Positions 18,938-27,874 of a DNA stretch of 58,133 bases are shown in pieces. A program made the position numbers and the translations under genes. How positions within the stretch are numbered: position 1 is the first letter of the stretch; every line of letters begins with the position of its first letter. Below the pieces are notes generated by a model. That model did not search any database. It saw only the letters and a program-made list of their open reading frames with translations, and was not told the origin of the DNA. Source of the DNA: CADCVW01 sp035644935. Lineage in GTDB: Bacteria > Pseudomonadota > Alphaproteobacteria > Sphingomonadales > Sphingomonadaceae. The stretch covers positions 1 through 58,133 of the forward strand of contig DASQNO010000055.1 of assembly GCA_035644935.1 (NCBI GenBank), given 5' to 3'.

Positions 18938-20056
18938 CTAGATCGCGCCGACGTCAAAGGCGGACGCGAGGCCCTCGGCATCGGTGGCGCCCCGCGCCGT
19001 CGACTGCGTCAGCATGTCGAGGTCGATGTCGCCGGTCGCCTCCAGATGGCGGATGAAGAAGGACCAGTTGCGGTAGGGCACGAAGATCAGCCCGATCCCA
19101 AGCGTCAGGACGATCAGCGCGATCGTGCCCCCGATCAGCCTGAGCCAGTCAGACGAGCGGGCGGTGAATGCGAGGTCCAGGGGTCCGAGCGCGGTGGCGC
19201 CGATCGCCCGGCGGTAGAATTTGGCGTAATAGGCGAGGCTGACCAGCAGGATGAGCAGGTACAGGACCAGCACGACGGCGAACGCGACGAGGATGCCGCC
19301 CTCCGACATCCCGCCTCGAGGCCCCACGGCGAAGGCCAGGCCGGCGACCAGCGGAATGGCGATCACCGGCGTCAGATAGAGCAGCAGCCAGCGGCCGATC
19401 AGCCCGCGCTGCGTGGCGGCGGCGCGGAAGGGATGCGGGCCGAAGCTCATCTTGCTCCACCGCTCGTTCCACAAACGCGTCATCGTCCAGGGGACGAGCA
19501 GGCCCAAGGTGAGGACGGAGAGCAGCGTCTTGCCGAGGGCGGAGGCCGCGTAGCCCCAGCCGGCGTCGTCGCTGCCGCCGCGGATGCCGTGCCAGTAGGT
19601 CCGGCTGAGCCGGTAGCGCAGCGCCCGGAAGGTCGCTAGGCCGATGAGGTAGAACAGGCCGACATAGAAGGCGACAAGGCCGCCGATCGCCAGCGCCCAG
19701 TGCCCACGCAGGAGCAGCGCCTGGAACCCGAACTGGAAGAACAGCAGGAACGGAATCAGGAACGCCATGACGATCAGGAACCCGATGAACATCTCCAGCC
19801 CGGTGCCGGTCCATTCCAGCGTATCGTCGGCAAAGTGCGTCCGGCTCCACAGATAGCGGCGGGTGCGCGCGGTCGCCCAGAAGCGGTAGATGCCGAGCGT
19901 GACGATCGTCAGCGCCAAGTTGGTGAGCGCGATGGGCAGATATTCCGTCCACGTGCCGGTGAAGCGGAAGGCGGTGCCGCCATCGGACGGCGAGACCCCG
20001 TCGTAAGAGGAAGGGGGCGAATGTTCGGGCGCGGACGCGCCGTTATCGTCGATCAT
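18938..20056 (-). CDS. DUF898 (YjgN-like) multi-pass membrane protein
   Basis: A 372-residue inner-membrane protein. The N-terminal FRFTGTWTEYLPIALTNLAL and the repeated module TLGIYRFWATARTRRYLW are typical of DUF898/YjgN proteins, including the W-x-x-A-R-x-R-R-Y element. Around seven or eight hydrophobic segments can be counted. It is the first gene of a two-gene unit with the M48 protease 6 nt downstream. The biochemical role of the family is not established. Confidence 0.88.
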   Translation of the reverse strand: MIDDNGASAPEHSPPSSYDGVSPSDGGTAFRFTGTWTEYLPIALTNLALTIVTLGIYRFWATARTRRYLWSRTHFADDTLEWTGTGLEMFIGFLIVMAFLIPFLLFFQFGFQALLLRGHWALAIGGLVAFYVGLFYLIGLATFRALRYRLSRTYWHGIRGGSDDAGWGYAASALGKTLLSVLTLGLLVPWTMTRLWNERWSKMSFGPHPFRAAATQRGLIGRWLLLYLTPVIAIPLVAGLAFAVGPRGGMSEGGILVAFAVVLVLYLLILLVSLAYYAKFYRRAIGATALGPLDLAFTARSSDWLRLIGGTIALIVLTLGIGLIFVPYRNWSFFIRHLEATGDIDLDMLTQSTARGATDAEGLASAFDVGAI

Positions 20057-20150
20057 GCCGTGCCTGTCCCCGCCCCGGCGCGAGGGTGAGACGGTTCGCG
20101 AGCGGTTGCAAGGAATAATGCCCGGGCCGGCACCGGCAGTCGCCGGGAGC

Positions 20151-21329
20151 CTAGGCGGCCAGCTTGATCTGGTTCCGGCCGCCGGTCTTGGCGCCGTACA
20201 GCGCCTTGTCGGCGCGGGCGACCAGCGCGTCGCAGCGCTCGCCGTCGGTCAGCATGGCAATGCCCGTGCTGACGGTGACGGGGACGCCGATCGTGCCGAC
20301 GACGTCGACGGGCCAGGATTCCACCGCCGCGCGCAGCCGTTCGCAGACCAGGGCCGCGCCGTCGGCGGTGGTGGCGGGCATCAGGATCGCGAACTCCTCG
20401 CCGCCGATGCGGCCGACGACGTCGCCGGCGCGTACGGCGGCGCGCATCTTGTCGGCGGCGGCGGCGAGGACCGTGTCGCCCGCGGGGTGGCCGTGGCGGT
20501 CGTTGACGCGCTTGAAGTGGTCGATGTCGATGATCGCAAGGCTGAGCGCATCGCCCGAACGGCCGGCGCGCGTGATCTCCGTCTGTAGCGCGGCCCAGAA
20601 GGCGCGGCGGTTGGGCAGGCCGGTCAGCGCGTCGGTGGCGGCGATGCGCTCGAACTCGGCGGCGGTTTCGACAAGCCGGCGGTTGCGCAGCGCGCTCGCC
20701 CCCGCCGCGCCGCCGGTCAGCAGCAGCAGCGCGGCGAGGCCGGCCAGCGTCAGGCCGTAGCGGTCGGTGCGCGCGTTGGCGCGTTCGCTTTCGGCGTGGC
20801 GCAGGCGCAGGAGCCGCCGCTCTTCGGTCTCGATCGTGCCCAGCGTGTCCAGCACGTGATCGATGCGCGCGCGGCCCGTGTCGGCGCGAACCATCGCCTG
20901 CGCCGCCGTGCCCCGCCCCGCCCGCTGCAGCGCGACGGTGGTGTCCAGCCCTTCGAAGTAGGCGTTCATGCGCGCCGACAGTTCCGCCATGGGTGCGCGC
21001 TGCCGCGGGTTGTCCAGCGTCAGGCCGGCGAGCCGCGCGGTCATGCGCGGGATGGCGCGGCGGCTTGTCGTATAGAATTCGAGGAAGCGGGCGTCGCCGG
21101 TGAGCAGATAGCCGCGTTCGCCCCGCAACGCGGAATGGACGGCCGCCTCGAGCTGGCTGGTGGAAAGTAGCACGTCCAACGTGTGGATGTAGATGCGTTC
21201 GGCGGCGCGGCGCTGCCCAGCGGCCTCCACCGCGTTGACGAGAATGCCGGCGATCAGCGCGGCCAGGACGATCAGCGCCGCCAGTCCGATTTTCCAGATG
21301 CGGCGGACCGGATCGGCCGCTGAAGCCAC
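20151..21329 (-). CDS. Diguanylate cyclase with CHASE3-like sensor domain
   Basis: A 392-residue membrane-bound GGDEF protein that would make the second messenger cyclic di-GMP. Transmembrane helices at about 14-34 and 191-212 bracket a periplasmic CHASE3-like helical domain with the signature LRGERGYLLTGDARFLE. The GGDEF domain has DALTGLPNRRAFW, DIDHFKRVND and an active-site GGEEF at 309-313; GGEEF is a known active variant. The product-inhibition site RxxD is present (RAGD, 300-303) five residues before it. The start is a GTG with AGAGAGGG upstream. It is divergent from thrS. Confidence 0.93.
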   Translation of the reverse strand: MASAADPVRRIWKIGLAALIVLAALIAGILVNAVEAAGQRRAAERIYIHTLDVLLSTSQLEAAVHSALRGERGYLLTGDARFLEFYTTSRRAIPRMTARLAGLTLDNPRQRAPMAELSARMNAYFEGLDTTVALQRAGRGTAAQAMVRADTGRARIDHVLDTLGTIETEERRLLRLRHAESERANARTDRYGLTLAGLAALLLLTGGAAGASALRNRRLVETAAEFERIAATDALTGLPNRRAFWAALQTEITRAGRSGDALSLAIIDIDHFKRVNDRHGHPAGDTVLAAAADKMRAAVRAGDVVGRIGGEEFAILMPATTADGAALVCERLRAAVESWPVDVVGTIGVPVTVSTGIAMLTDGERCDALVARADKALYGAKTGGRNQIKLAA

Positions 21330-21478
21330 GCGCTGCCCTCTCTGGCTCGTTCGCGGCGCCGCAGCCGGGCAAGCCCCGCCGCCTCGTCTAACGCCGAGAT
21401 GTGAAGCAAACTTAAATCAAGCGGGCGCTTCGCCGCCGCAGGTTGGATGAAGCGGCGATGGCGGTTAAAGGCGCGGGC

Positions 21479-23488
21479 ATGACGCAGATGTTCAAGATCT
21501 CCCTTCCCGACGGGTCCGTTCGCGAAGTGCCCGAAGGTTCGACCCCGGCAGATATCGCGGCGGCGATCGGGCCGGGGCTGGCCAAGGCTGCGATCGCGGC
21601 CACGGTGGACGGCGAACTGCGCGACATCACGCGGCCGTTCGAGGGCGATGCGAGCTTGGCGCTGGTGACCAGCCGCGACGAGGCGCAGGCGCTGGAACTT
21701 GCGCGGCACGACTTCGCGCACGTGCTGGCCGAAGCGGTGCAGAACCTGTTTCCGGGGACGCAGATCACGTTCGGGCCGGCGACGGCGGACGGCTTCTATT
21801 ACGACTTCGCGCCCAAGGACCGGCCGTTCACCGAGGAAGACCTGCCGGCGATCGAGGCGGAGATGCGCCGGGTCATCGCGCGCGACGAGCCGCTGGTGCG
21901 CGAGGTTTGGACGCGCGACCGGCTGATCGAATATTTCAAGGAGGTTGGCGAGACGTTCAAGGCGGAATGGGCGGCGGAGAAGTCGCCGGACGAGGTGCTG
22001 ACCGTGTACCGGTCGGGGCCGCGCGAAGATTCGTGGCTGGACATGTGCCGCGGGCCGCATCTCGCCTCCACCGGCAAGCTCGACCCGCAGGCGTTCAAGC
22101 TGACGCGTGTGTCGGGGGCCTATTGGCGCGGCGACCAGAGCAACGCGATGCTGAGCCGCATCTACGGCACCGGCTGGCTCAACAAGAAGCAGCTGGACGC
22201 GCATCTCGTGCGGCTGGAGGAGGCCGCCAAGCGCGACCATCGCCGCATCGGGGCGGAAATGGACCTGTTCCACCTCCAGTCGGAAGCGCAGGGGTCGGTG
22301 TTCTGGCACCCCAAGGGTTTGATGATCTGGCGGCAGCTGGAGGCCTATATGCGCCGCCGGCTGGACGCCGCGGGCTACGCCGAGGTCAAGACCCCGCAGC
22401 TGATGGACGCGCGGCAGTGGGAGCAGTCGGGCCATTGGGGCAAGTACCGCGAGAATATGTTCGTGGTGCCCGACGAAGTGCCGGGGACCGAGGACGAGGG
22501 ACCGGTGCTGTCGGGCGCGGGCGAGTTGATGGCGTTGAAGCCGATGAATTGCCCGGCGCACGTGCTGATCTTCAAGCAGGGGACGACGTCGTACCGCGAC
22601 CTGCCGATCCGCATGGCCGAGTTCGGGTGCTGCCACAGGAACGAGCCGCACGGCGCGCTGCACGGCATCATGCGCGTGCGCCAGTTCACGCAGGACGACG
22701 CGCATATCTTCGTGCGCGAGGACCAGCTGGTCGAGGAAGTGCGCGCGTTCTGCGACCTGCTAGACGTCGTCTATCGCGACCTCGGGTTCGACTCCTATGC
22801 GATCAAGCTCGCGCTCCGGCCCGACAAGCGGTTCGGCTCGGACGAGATGTGGGACTGGTCCGAACAGTCGCTGCGCGACGCGGTGCGCGCCAGCGGGCGC
22901 GACACGGCGGACTATGGCTGGGAAGAACTGCCGGGCGAAGGCGCGTTCTATGCGCCCAAGCTCGAATTCCATCTGACGGACGCGATCGGGCGGACGTGGC
23001 AGGTGGGGACGATCCAGACGGACACAGTGCTGCCCGAGCGCCTGGACGCGAGCTATGTCGGGGAGGATGGGCAGAAGCACCGGCCCGTGATGCTGCACCG
23101 GGCGATCCTGGGGACGTTCGAACGCTTCATCGGCATATTGATAGAGCACCATGCCGGGCGTTTCCCGCTGTGGCTGGCGCCGGTGCAGGCGGTGGTCGCG
23201 ACCATCGTGTCGGACGCGGACGATTATGCGCGCGACGTCGTGGCGGCGCTGCAGGCGGTCGGGATCCGGGCGGAGACGGACCTTCGCAACGAAAAGATCA
23301 ACTACAAGGTGCGCGAGCATTCGCTGGCCAAGGTGCCCAACCTCGTCGTGGTCGGAAAGCGCGAGGCGGAGGAGCGCACGGTGGCGCTGCGCGTGCTGGG
23401 ATCGGACGCGCGGCAGGAGGTGCTGGGGCTGGACGCGCTGGTGGCGCGATTGAAGACGGAGGCGCTGGCGCCGGATCTGGTCGCTTAG
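21479..23488 (+). CDS. thrS: Threonyl-tRNA synthetase
   Basis: ThrRS charges tRNA-Thr. The 669-residue protein has an N-terminal TGS domain (ISLPDGSVREVPEGSTPAD), the editing domain with HDFAHVLAEAV and the class II catalytic core including MNCPAHVLIFK, GCCHRNEPHGALHG and RVRQFTQDDAHIF. The C-terminal anticodon-binding domain ends near LVARLKTEAL. The start at 21479 has AAAGG eight bases upstream and gives the family-typical MTQMFKISLP; an in-frame ATG at 21443 lacks such support. infC follows after a 126-bp palindromic repeat rather than directly. Confidence 0.96.
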   Translation: MTQMFKISLPDGSVREVPEGSTPADIAAAIGPGLAKAAIAATVDGELRDITRPFEGDASLALVTSRDEAQALELARHDFAHVLAEAVQNLFPGTQITFGPATADGFYYDFAPKDRPFTEEDLPAIEAEMRRVIARDEPLVREVWTRDRLIEYFKEVGETFKAEWAAEKSPDEVLTVYRSGPREDSWLDMCRGPHLASTGKLDPQAFKLTRVSGAYWRGDQSNAMLSRIYGTGWLNKKQLDAHLVRLEEAAKRDHRRIGAEMDLFHLQSEAQGSVFWHPKGLMIWRQLEAYMRRRLDAAGYAEVKTPQLMDARQWEQSGHWGKYRENMFVVPDEVPGTEDEGPVLSGAGELMALKPMNCPAHVLIFKQGTTSYRDLPIRMAEFGCCHRNEPHGALHGIMRVRQFTQDDAHIFVREDQLVEEVRAFCDLLDVVYRDLGFDSYAIKLALRPDKRFGSDEMWDWSEQSLRDAVRASGRDTADYGWEELPGEGAFYAPKLEFHLTDAIGRTWQVGTIQTDTVLPERLDASYVGEDGQKHRPVMLHRAILGTFERFIGILIEHHAGRFPLWLAPVQAVVATIVSDADDYARDVVAALQAVGIRAETDLRNEKINYKVREHSLAKVPNLVVVGKREAEERTVALRVLGSDARQEVLGLDALVARLKTEALAPDLVA

Positions 23489-23614
23489 GTCCTCGCCGGC
23501 TTTTGCCGGGGAGGTGGAGGGGTCTTGCAGCGCCGTCCACCGAGCGCTTCAAAACCCCTCCACCATTCCGCTGACGCGGAACGGTCCCCCTCCCCGAGAA
23601 ATCTCGGGGAGGAC
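23489..23614. repeat. Palindromic repeat (family A) between thrS and infC
   Basis: Family A element with CCTCGCCGGCTTTTGCCGG at one end and TCCCCGAGAAATCTCGGGGA at the other, plus the core GGTGGAGGGGTCTTGCAG and its inverse. It begins at the thrS stop and lies within a same-strand pair of translation genes. Confidence 0.85.
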
Positions 23615-23699
23615 AAATCTCGCCCGCCTTCCTTTTTAACCCGTCGTGGCGTATCTTAGGCCCTTAGGCTGATCTTTTCACGACACGGAGTTACCTGCC

Positions 23700-24245
23700 A
23701 TACGTCCTCCCATGACCCGGCGCCCGCTCGCGCCGCCGCCGATGAACGGCCCTCGCTTCAACGAATTCATCCAGTCCGCGAAGGTTCGCGTGATCGATGA
23801 GGAAGGCGAGAATCTGGGCGTGATGCTCACCGCCGAGGCGATCGAGGCCGCCGCGAACGTCGGTCTGGACCTGGTCGAGATCAGCCCCAACGCCGATCCG
23901 CCGGTCGCCAAGTTCCTCGACATCGGCAAGTTCAAGTACGAGGCGCAGAAGAAGGCCAACCTCGCCCGCAAGAACCAGAAGACGCAGGAGATCAAGGAGA
24001 TCAAGATGCGTCCCAACATCGACGATCATGATTATGATACGAAGATGAAGAAGCTGAACGAGTTCATCGACGAGGGCGACAAGGTCAAGGTGACGCTGCG
24101 CTTCCGCGGCCGCGAACTGGCGCACGGGCAGCTGGGCATGCAGCTGCTGCAGCGCGTCCAGGGCGACGTCGTCGAGGTCGCCAAGGTCGAGCAGCACCCG
24201 CGCATGGAAGGCCGGCAGATGCTGATGGTGCTCGCGCCCAAATAA
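23700..24245 (+). CDS. infC: Translation initiation factor IF-3, probable ATA start
   Basis: IF-3 prevents premature subunit joining and proofreads start codons. The sequence has the N-terminal domain (GPRFNEFIQSAKVRVIDEEG), the lysine-rich linker (FKYEAQKKANLARKNQKT) and the C-terminal domain (EIKMRPNIDDHDYDTKM, VTLRFRGRELAHGQLG), ending RQMLMVLAPK. The first ATG is at 23712, but the Shine-Dalgarno GGAG (23687-23690) is 21 nt from it and 9 nt from an in-frame ATA at 23700, giving IRPPMTRRPL. Many infC genes use a non-standard start so that IF-3 limits its own synthesis, so I favour ATA; the ATG version would be 177 residues instead of 181. Confidence 0.9.
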   Translation: MRPPMTRRPLAPPPMNGPRFNEFIQSAKVRVIDEEGENLGVMLTAEAIEAAANVGLDLVEISPNADPPVAKFLDIGKFKYEAQKKANLARKNQKTQEIKEIKMRPNIDDHDYDTKMKKLNEFIDEGDKVKVTLRFRGRELAHGQLGMQLLQRVQGDVVEVAKVEQHPRMEGRQMLMVLAPK

Positions 24246-24307
24246 GGCGCTGAGCCCCCGGCGGGCCTCGATAGTGGGTTTTCGATCGCAACTTACGCTA
24301 CGGCAAG

Positions 24308-24368
24308 CCCGCACTCGGTTTTCAGCTGTTGCCAAATAGCCGCAAGTGCCGTCGCAACGGCGTGCGGG
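24308..24368 (+). promoter_or_regulatory. Nested inverted repeats in the leader of the TonB-dependent receptor
   Basis: CCCGCAC (24308-24314) pairs with GTGCGGG (24362-24368), and inside lies GCCGT-CGCA-ACGGC (24348-24361). They occupy the 190-bp gap between infC and the receptor gene. They could be an infC 3' structure or a receptor 5' leader; I see no riboswitch I recognise. Confidence 0.4.
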
Positions 24369-24434
24369 AACCAAATTCGCTGGCGTGCGTGCGACAGTTT
24401 TCTTACTCTCCCGGCAAAACAAAACCAGGAGAGT

Positions 24435-27317
24435 ATGATGTCCAAGTCCATGTGGCTGCTGTCCACCTGTCTCGTCGCCGCCGTCGCCTCGCCGGCGTGG
24501 GCGCAGGACAATGCCGGCAGCGGCGATGCCGCCGGCCAGACGCCGACGACGCCGGTGGAAAGCCCCACCGCCGCCGGCGCCGTGCAGGCCGAAACGGGTA
24601 CAGCCGCCCCGACCCCCGACGACAGCGACGTCAACCGTGGCGAGATCATCATCACCGCGACGCGCCGCGCCAGCCCGCTGTCCAACGTGCCGATCGCCGT
24701 CTCGGCCGTGACCGCGCAGTCGCTGCAGAATTCCGGCGCGACCGACATCCGGCAGCTGAACCAGCTCGCGCCTTCGCTGCTCGTTTCCTCCACCGGCAAC
24801 GAGGCCAACGGCTCCGCGCGTATCCGCGGCATCGGCACCGTTGGCGACAATCCGGGCCTCGAAAGCTCGGTCGCCGTGTTCATCGACGGCGTCTACCGCA
24901 GCCGCACGGGCTCGGGCCTCAACGAACTGGGCGAGATCGAGCGCATCGAGGTGCTGCGCGGACCCCAGGGCACATTGTTCGGCCGCAACGCGTCCGCGGG
25001 CCTCATCAACATCGTGTCCAAACGTCCGAACATGCGCGAAAGCGAAGGCTATGCCGAGGCGACCTACGGCAATTACGACTTCATCCGCCTGTCGGGCGGG
25101 GTCAGCGGCCCCATCGGCGGCAACACGCTCGGCTACCGGCTGGACGGCGTCTACGTGGAGCGCGACGGCTTCTACAAGAACGTGACGCAGGGCGGCGGCA
25201 GCGAGTCGCGCGTCAACGACCGCGACCGCTACTTTCTGCGCGGCCAGCTGATGTACGCGCCCACCGATGCGCTCAACGTCCGCCTGATCGCCGACTATTC
25301 CAAGCGCGACGAGAGCTGCTGCGGCGCGGTGTACGTCGCCACCAAGGAAACGTTCGATCCGACCGCCAACCCCGCCTCGGCGACGGGCGGCGTCAACCCG
25401 GACGGCGCGGTGGCGTTCTCGCCCACCAACCGCATCGTCGACATCCTCAATTCGCCCTTCTTCCGCGGCAATTCGCCCGGCGTGCCGCAGCAGGCGCAGC
25501 TCGACCCCTATGCGCGGGAAGTCCAGATCACGCCCGGCCGCACGTTCCGCAACGAAACCGAGGATTACGGCATCTCGGGTCAGATCGACCTCGATGTCGG
25601 CCCCGGCACGCTGACTTCGATCACCGCCTATCGCCAGTACAAGGCAGGCGGCGCGGCCGACATCGACTACGGGTTCGCCGACATCACCTATCGCGATGAC
25701 GACGGCAAAGCGTTCCGCCGCTTCAAGACCTTTACGCAGGAACTGCGCTTCCAGGGCTCGGCGTTCGGCGACCGGCTCGACTACCTCGTCGGCGGCTATT
25801 ACTCCAACGAGAAGCTGCTGCTGTCCGACAACGCCAAGTTCGGCACGCAATACGGCGCGTTCGCCGCGTGCCGAGCGGTCGCCACGATCAACCCCAACCC
25901 GGCGCTGCGCGCTCCGGGCGCGGCCGGGTGCCTGAGCGCCGGCGGCCGCGCGACGCTTGCCGGGCAGCTCCCCGGTACCGCTCCCGCCTTCGGCCCGGCG
26001 ACGCCGCTGATCCTGGGCGGCATCGACCGCCTGAGCACGCTCAACAACCTGGGCGACGTCGAGGCGCTGTATCGCCAGAATAGCGAGAACTACGCCTTCT
26101 TCACGCACAACATCTTCAACATCACCGACAAGCTCAGCCTGACGCTGGGCGCGCGCTACACCAACGAGACCAAGGATTTCCGCGCCAACTTCAACAACAA
26201 CAACACGGTTTGCCCGGCGCAGCAGGCGGCGCTCGGCCCCTTGCTCACCAACCCGGCGCTGGGCGCGCTCGCCGGCGGCATCATCACGCTGACCTGCACA
26301 GGCAACAGCAGCGCGCAGCTCAACAGCCTCAATCTGCGCGACTCCCGCAAGGAAGACGAGTTCACCGGCACCGCCGTGCTGTCGTACAAGCCCACGCCGC
26401 AGCTGTTGACCTACGCCAGCTACTCCAAGGGCTACAAGGCGGGCGGCTTCAACCTCGATCGCTCCGATCTGGGCGGGCCCAACGGCGTGTTCGGGCCGCG
26501 TACAAACGCGGACGCCTCCGGCCTGCAGTTCGAGGCGGAAAAGGTCGACGCTTATGAAATCGGCGCGAAGTTCACGCGCCGCAACTTCAACCTCAACGTC
26601 GCGATCTTCCGCCAGGTGTTCGAAAGCTTCCAGCTGAACACGTTCAACGGTTCGGTGTTCATCGTCCAGAACATCCAGGCGTGCAAAACCGACCTGAACT
26701 TCGCCGACCGCGACAACAGCCGCGCGACGGGCGCCTGCACCGGCGGCACCAAGCCGGGCGTGCGCAGCCAGGGCATCGAGATCGAGGCGGCGTTCTACCC
26801 GACGCGCGACCTGCAGATCATGGCAGGCCACACTTATTCCGACGCCAAGTTCCGCAAGAACCTGGTCGGAAGCTCGGCCGGCGAGGCGCTCGACCCCGCT
26901 TTGTTCCTGCTGTCGGGCAGCAATCTGTCCAACGCGCCGGAGACTGTGCAGACGGGCTCGATCACCTGGACGCCCGAGCTCACCAGCGGCGGCATCAAGG
27001 GCCTGGCCTATGTCGATGTCCGGCATTCGGACGGGTACAACACGGGCTCCGACCTGTTCCCCGAGAAGTTCCAGGAAGCGTTCACGCTGGTCAACGCGCG
27101 CGTCGGCATCCGCGGGCCCAACAATCTGTGGGCGCTGGAGTTGTGGGGCCAGAACATCTTCAACAAGAAGTATCAGCAGGTCGCGTTCAACACGCCGTTC
27201 CAGGGCGCGGGCAGCATCGCCCAGACCCAGGCGTTCGGCACGGTGGCCAACCAGATTTTCTCGAGCTTCCTGGCCGAACCGCGCACCTATGGCATCACGG
27301 CGCGGACGCGGTTCTAG
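24435..27317 (+). CDS. TonB-dependent outer-membrane receptor
   Basis: A 960-residue outer-membrane transporter driven by TonB-ExbBD. The signal peptide (MSKSMWLLSTCLVAAVASPAWAQ) is followed by a disordered Pro/Thr/Ala stretch and a plug domain beginning GEIIITATRR, a TonB-box-like start. The plug has SARIRGIGT, VAVFIDGVYRSR and IEVLRGPQGTLFGRN, then a 22-strand-type barrel with repeated aromatic strands such as LLTYASYSKGYKAGGFN, closing in TYGITARTRF with a terminal Phe. This is the sphingomonad CirA/IroN-like class. AGGAG is 3 nt from the first ATG and 6 nt from the second, so 24438 is the better start. The ligand is not evident and no substrate-processing genes are adjacent. Confidence 0.94.
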   Translation: MMSKSMWLLSTCLVAAVASPAWAQDNAGSGDAAGQTPTTPVESPTAAGAVQAETGTAAPTPDDSDVNRGEIIITATRRASPLSNVPIAVSAVTAQSLQNSGATDIRQLNQLAPSLLVSSTGNEANGSARIRGIGTVGDNPGLESSVAVFIDGVYRSRTGSGLNELGEIERIEVLRGPQGTLFGRNASAGLINIVSKRPNMRESEGYAEATYGNYDFIRLSGGVSGPIGGNTLGYRLDGVYVERDGFYKNVTQGGGSESRVNDRDRYFLRGQLMYAPTDALNVRLIADYSKRDESCCGAVYVATKETFDPTANPASATGGVNPDGAVAFSPTNRIVDILNSPFFRGNSPGVPQQAQLDPYAREVQITPGRTFRNETEDYGISGQIDLDVGPGTLTSITAYRQYKAGGAADIDYGFADITYRDDDGKAFRRFKTFTQELRFQGSAFGDRLDYLVGGYYSNEKLLLSDNAKFGTQYGAFAACRAVATINPNPALRAPGAAGCLSAGGRATLAGQLPGTAPAFGPATPLILGGIDRLSTLNNLGDVEALYRQNSENYAFFTHNIFNITDKLSLTLGARYTNETKDFRANFNNNNTVCPAQQAALGPLLTNPALGALAGGIITLTCTGNSSAQLNSLNLRDSRKEDEFTGTAVLSYKPTPQLLTYASYSKGYKAGGFNLDRSDLGGPNGVFGPRTNADASGLQFEAEKVDAYEIGAKFTRRNFNLNVAIFRQVFESFQLNTFNGSVFIVQNIQACKTDLNFADRDNSRATGACTGGTKPGVRSQGIEIEAAFYPTRDLQIMAGHTYSDAKFRKNLVGSSAGEALDPALFLLSGSNLSNAPETVQTGSITWTPELTSGGIKGLAYVDVRHSDGYNTGSDLFPEKFQEAFTLVNARVGIRGPNNLWALELWGQNIFNKKYQQVAFNTPFQGAGSIAQTQAFGTVANQIFSSFLAEPRTYGITARTRF

Positions 27318-27342
27318 GGGTCGGCGTCACGGGGATTGCCTG

Positions 27343-27411
27343 TGCCCCGGCGGAGGCCGGGGTCTAGGCCTTGGCCACCGATGCTGGACCCCGGCCTTCG
27401 CCGGGGTACAA
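27343..27411. repeat. Palindromic intergenic repeat (family B)
   Basis: CCCCGGCGGAGGCCGGGGTC on the left and GACCCCGGCCTTCGCCGGGG on the right are near-perfect inverted arms. It sits between the TonB-dependent receptor and the small glycine-zipper gene. Confidence 0.8.
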
Positions 27412-27456
27412 GAGAGTCGGACGCGACCGCGGATCCGACGACGCGCAGGAGGCGAC

Positions 27457-27612
27457 ATGTTGAGCGAACAGGACAAGAAGCTCGGCAAGAACATGGCGAT
27501 CGCGGCCGGCATCGGCGCGGTGATCGCCATCCCCGTTCCGTTCATCGGGCCGGTGATCGGTGCGGCGGCGGGCGCGGGCTATGCCTGGTACAAGGCCAAG
27601 AAGCGTCCTTAG
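27457..27612 (+). CDS. 51-residue glycine-zipper membrane protein
   Basis: A very small protein starting MLSEQDKKLGKNMAIAAG. One long hydrophobic segment with glycine every few residues (GIGAVIAIPVPFIGPVIGAA) is followed by a basic tail KAKKRP, typical of glycine-zipper single- or hairpin-membrane peptides. AGGAGG is ideally placed six bases before the ATG, strong evidence that it is translated. It has its own spacing from the receptor upstream and a palindromic repeat downstream. Function unknown; some similar peptides oligomerise in membranes, but nothing links this one to toxicity. Confidence 0.82.
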   Translation: MLSEQDKKLGKNMAIAAGIGAVIAIPVPFIGPVIGAAAGAGYAWYKAKKRP

Positions 27613-27654
27613 CGCGCGACGCGCTTATCCCAACATACATCTCGGGCGAGAATT

Positions 27655-27803
27655 CCTCTCCCGCATGCGGGAGAGGAGGGGCCCGCGCGAAGCGTGGGAG
27701 GTGAGGGTCTTCTTCTTCTTTCTCGTCGAAGATCTTTCAAAAGAAGACCCTCACCTTCCGCCGCTGCGCGGCTCCCTCCTCTCCCGCAACAATGCGGGAG
27801 AGG
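27655..27803. repeat. Long interrupted palindrome (family E)
   Basis: Ends are CCTCTCCCGCATGCGGGAGA and a matching CTCTCCCGCAACAATGCGGG. Internally GTGAGGGTCTTCTT pairs with AAGAAGACCCTCAC. The 149-bp element lies in the 262-bp convergent gap between the small protein gene and glnD. Confidence 0.8.
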
Positions 27804-27874
27804 GTCTTACCTCCACTCCTCCGCCGAGCTCCCGGCCAATTGCTTGATCTGGGGTGGTCCTGCCGCAGCCCTGA

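Noticed and set aside
23691..27026. 1111-codon open frame antisense to infC and the TonB-dependent receptor
   Set aside because: High-GC third-position bias keeps the antisense frame open. It has no homology, a repetitive Ala/Arg/Val composition and crosses two well-supported genes.
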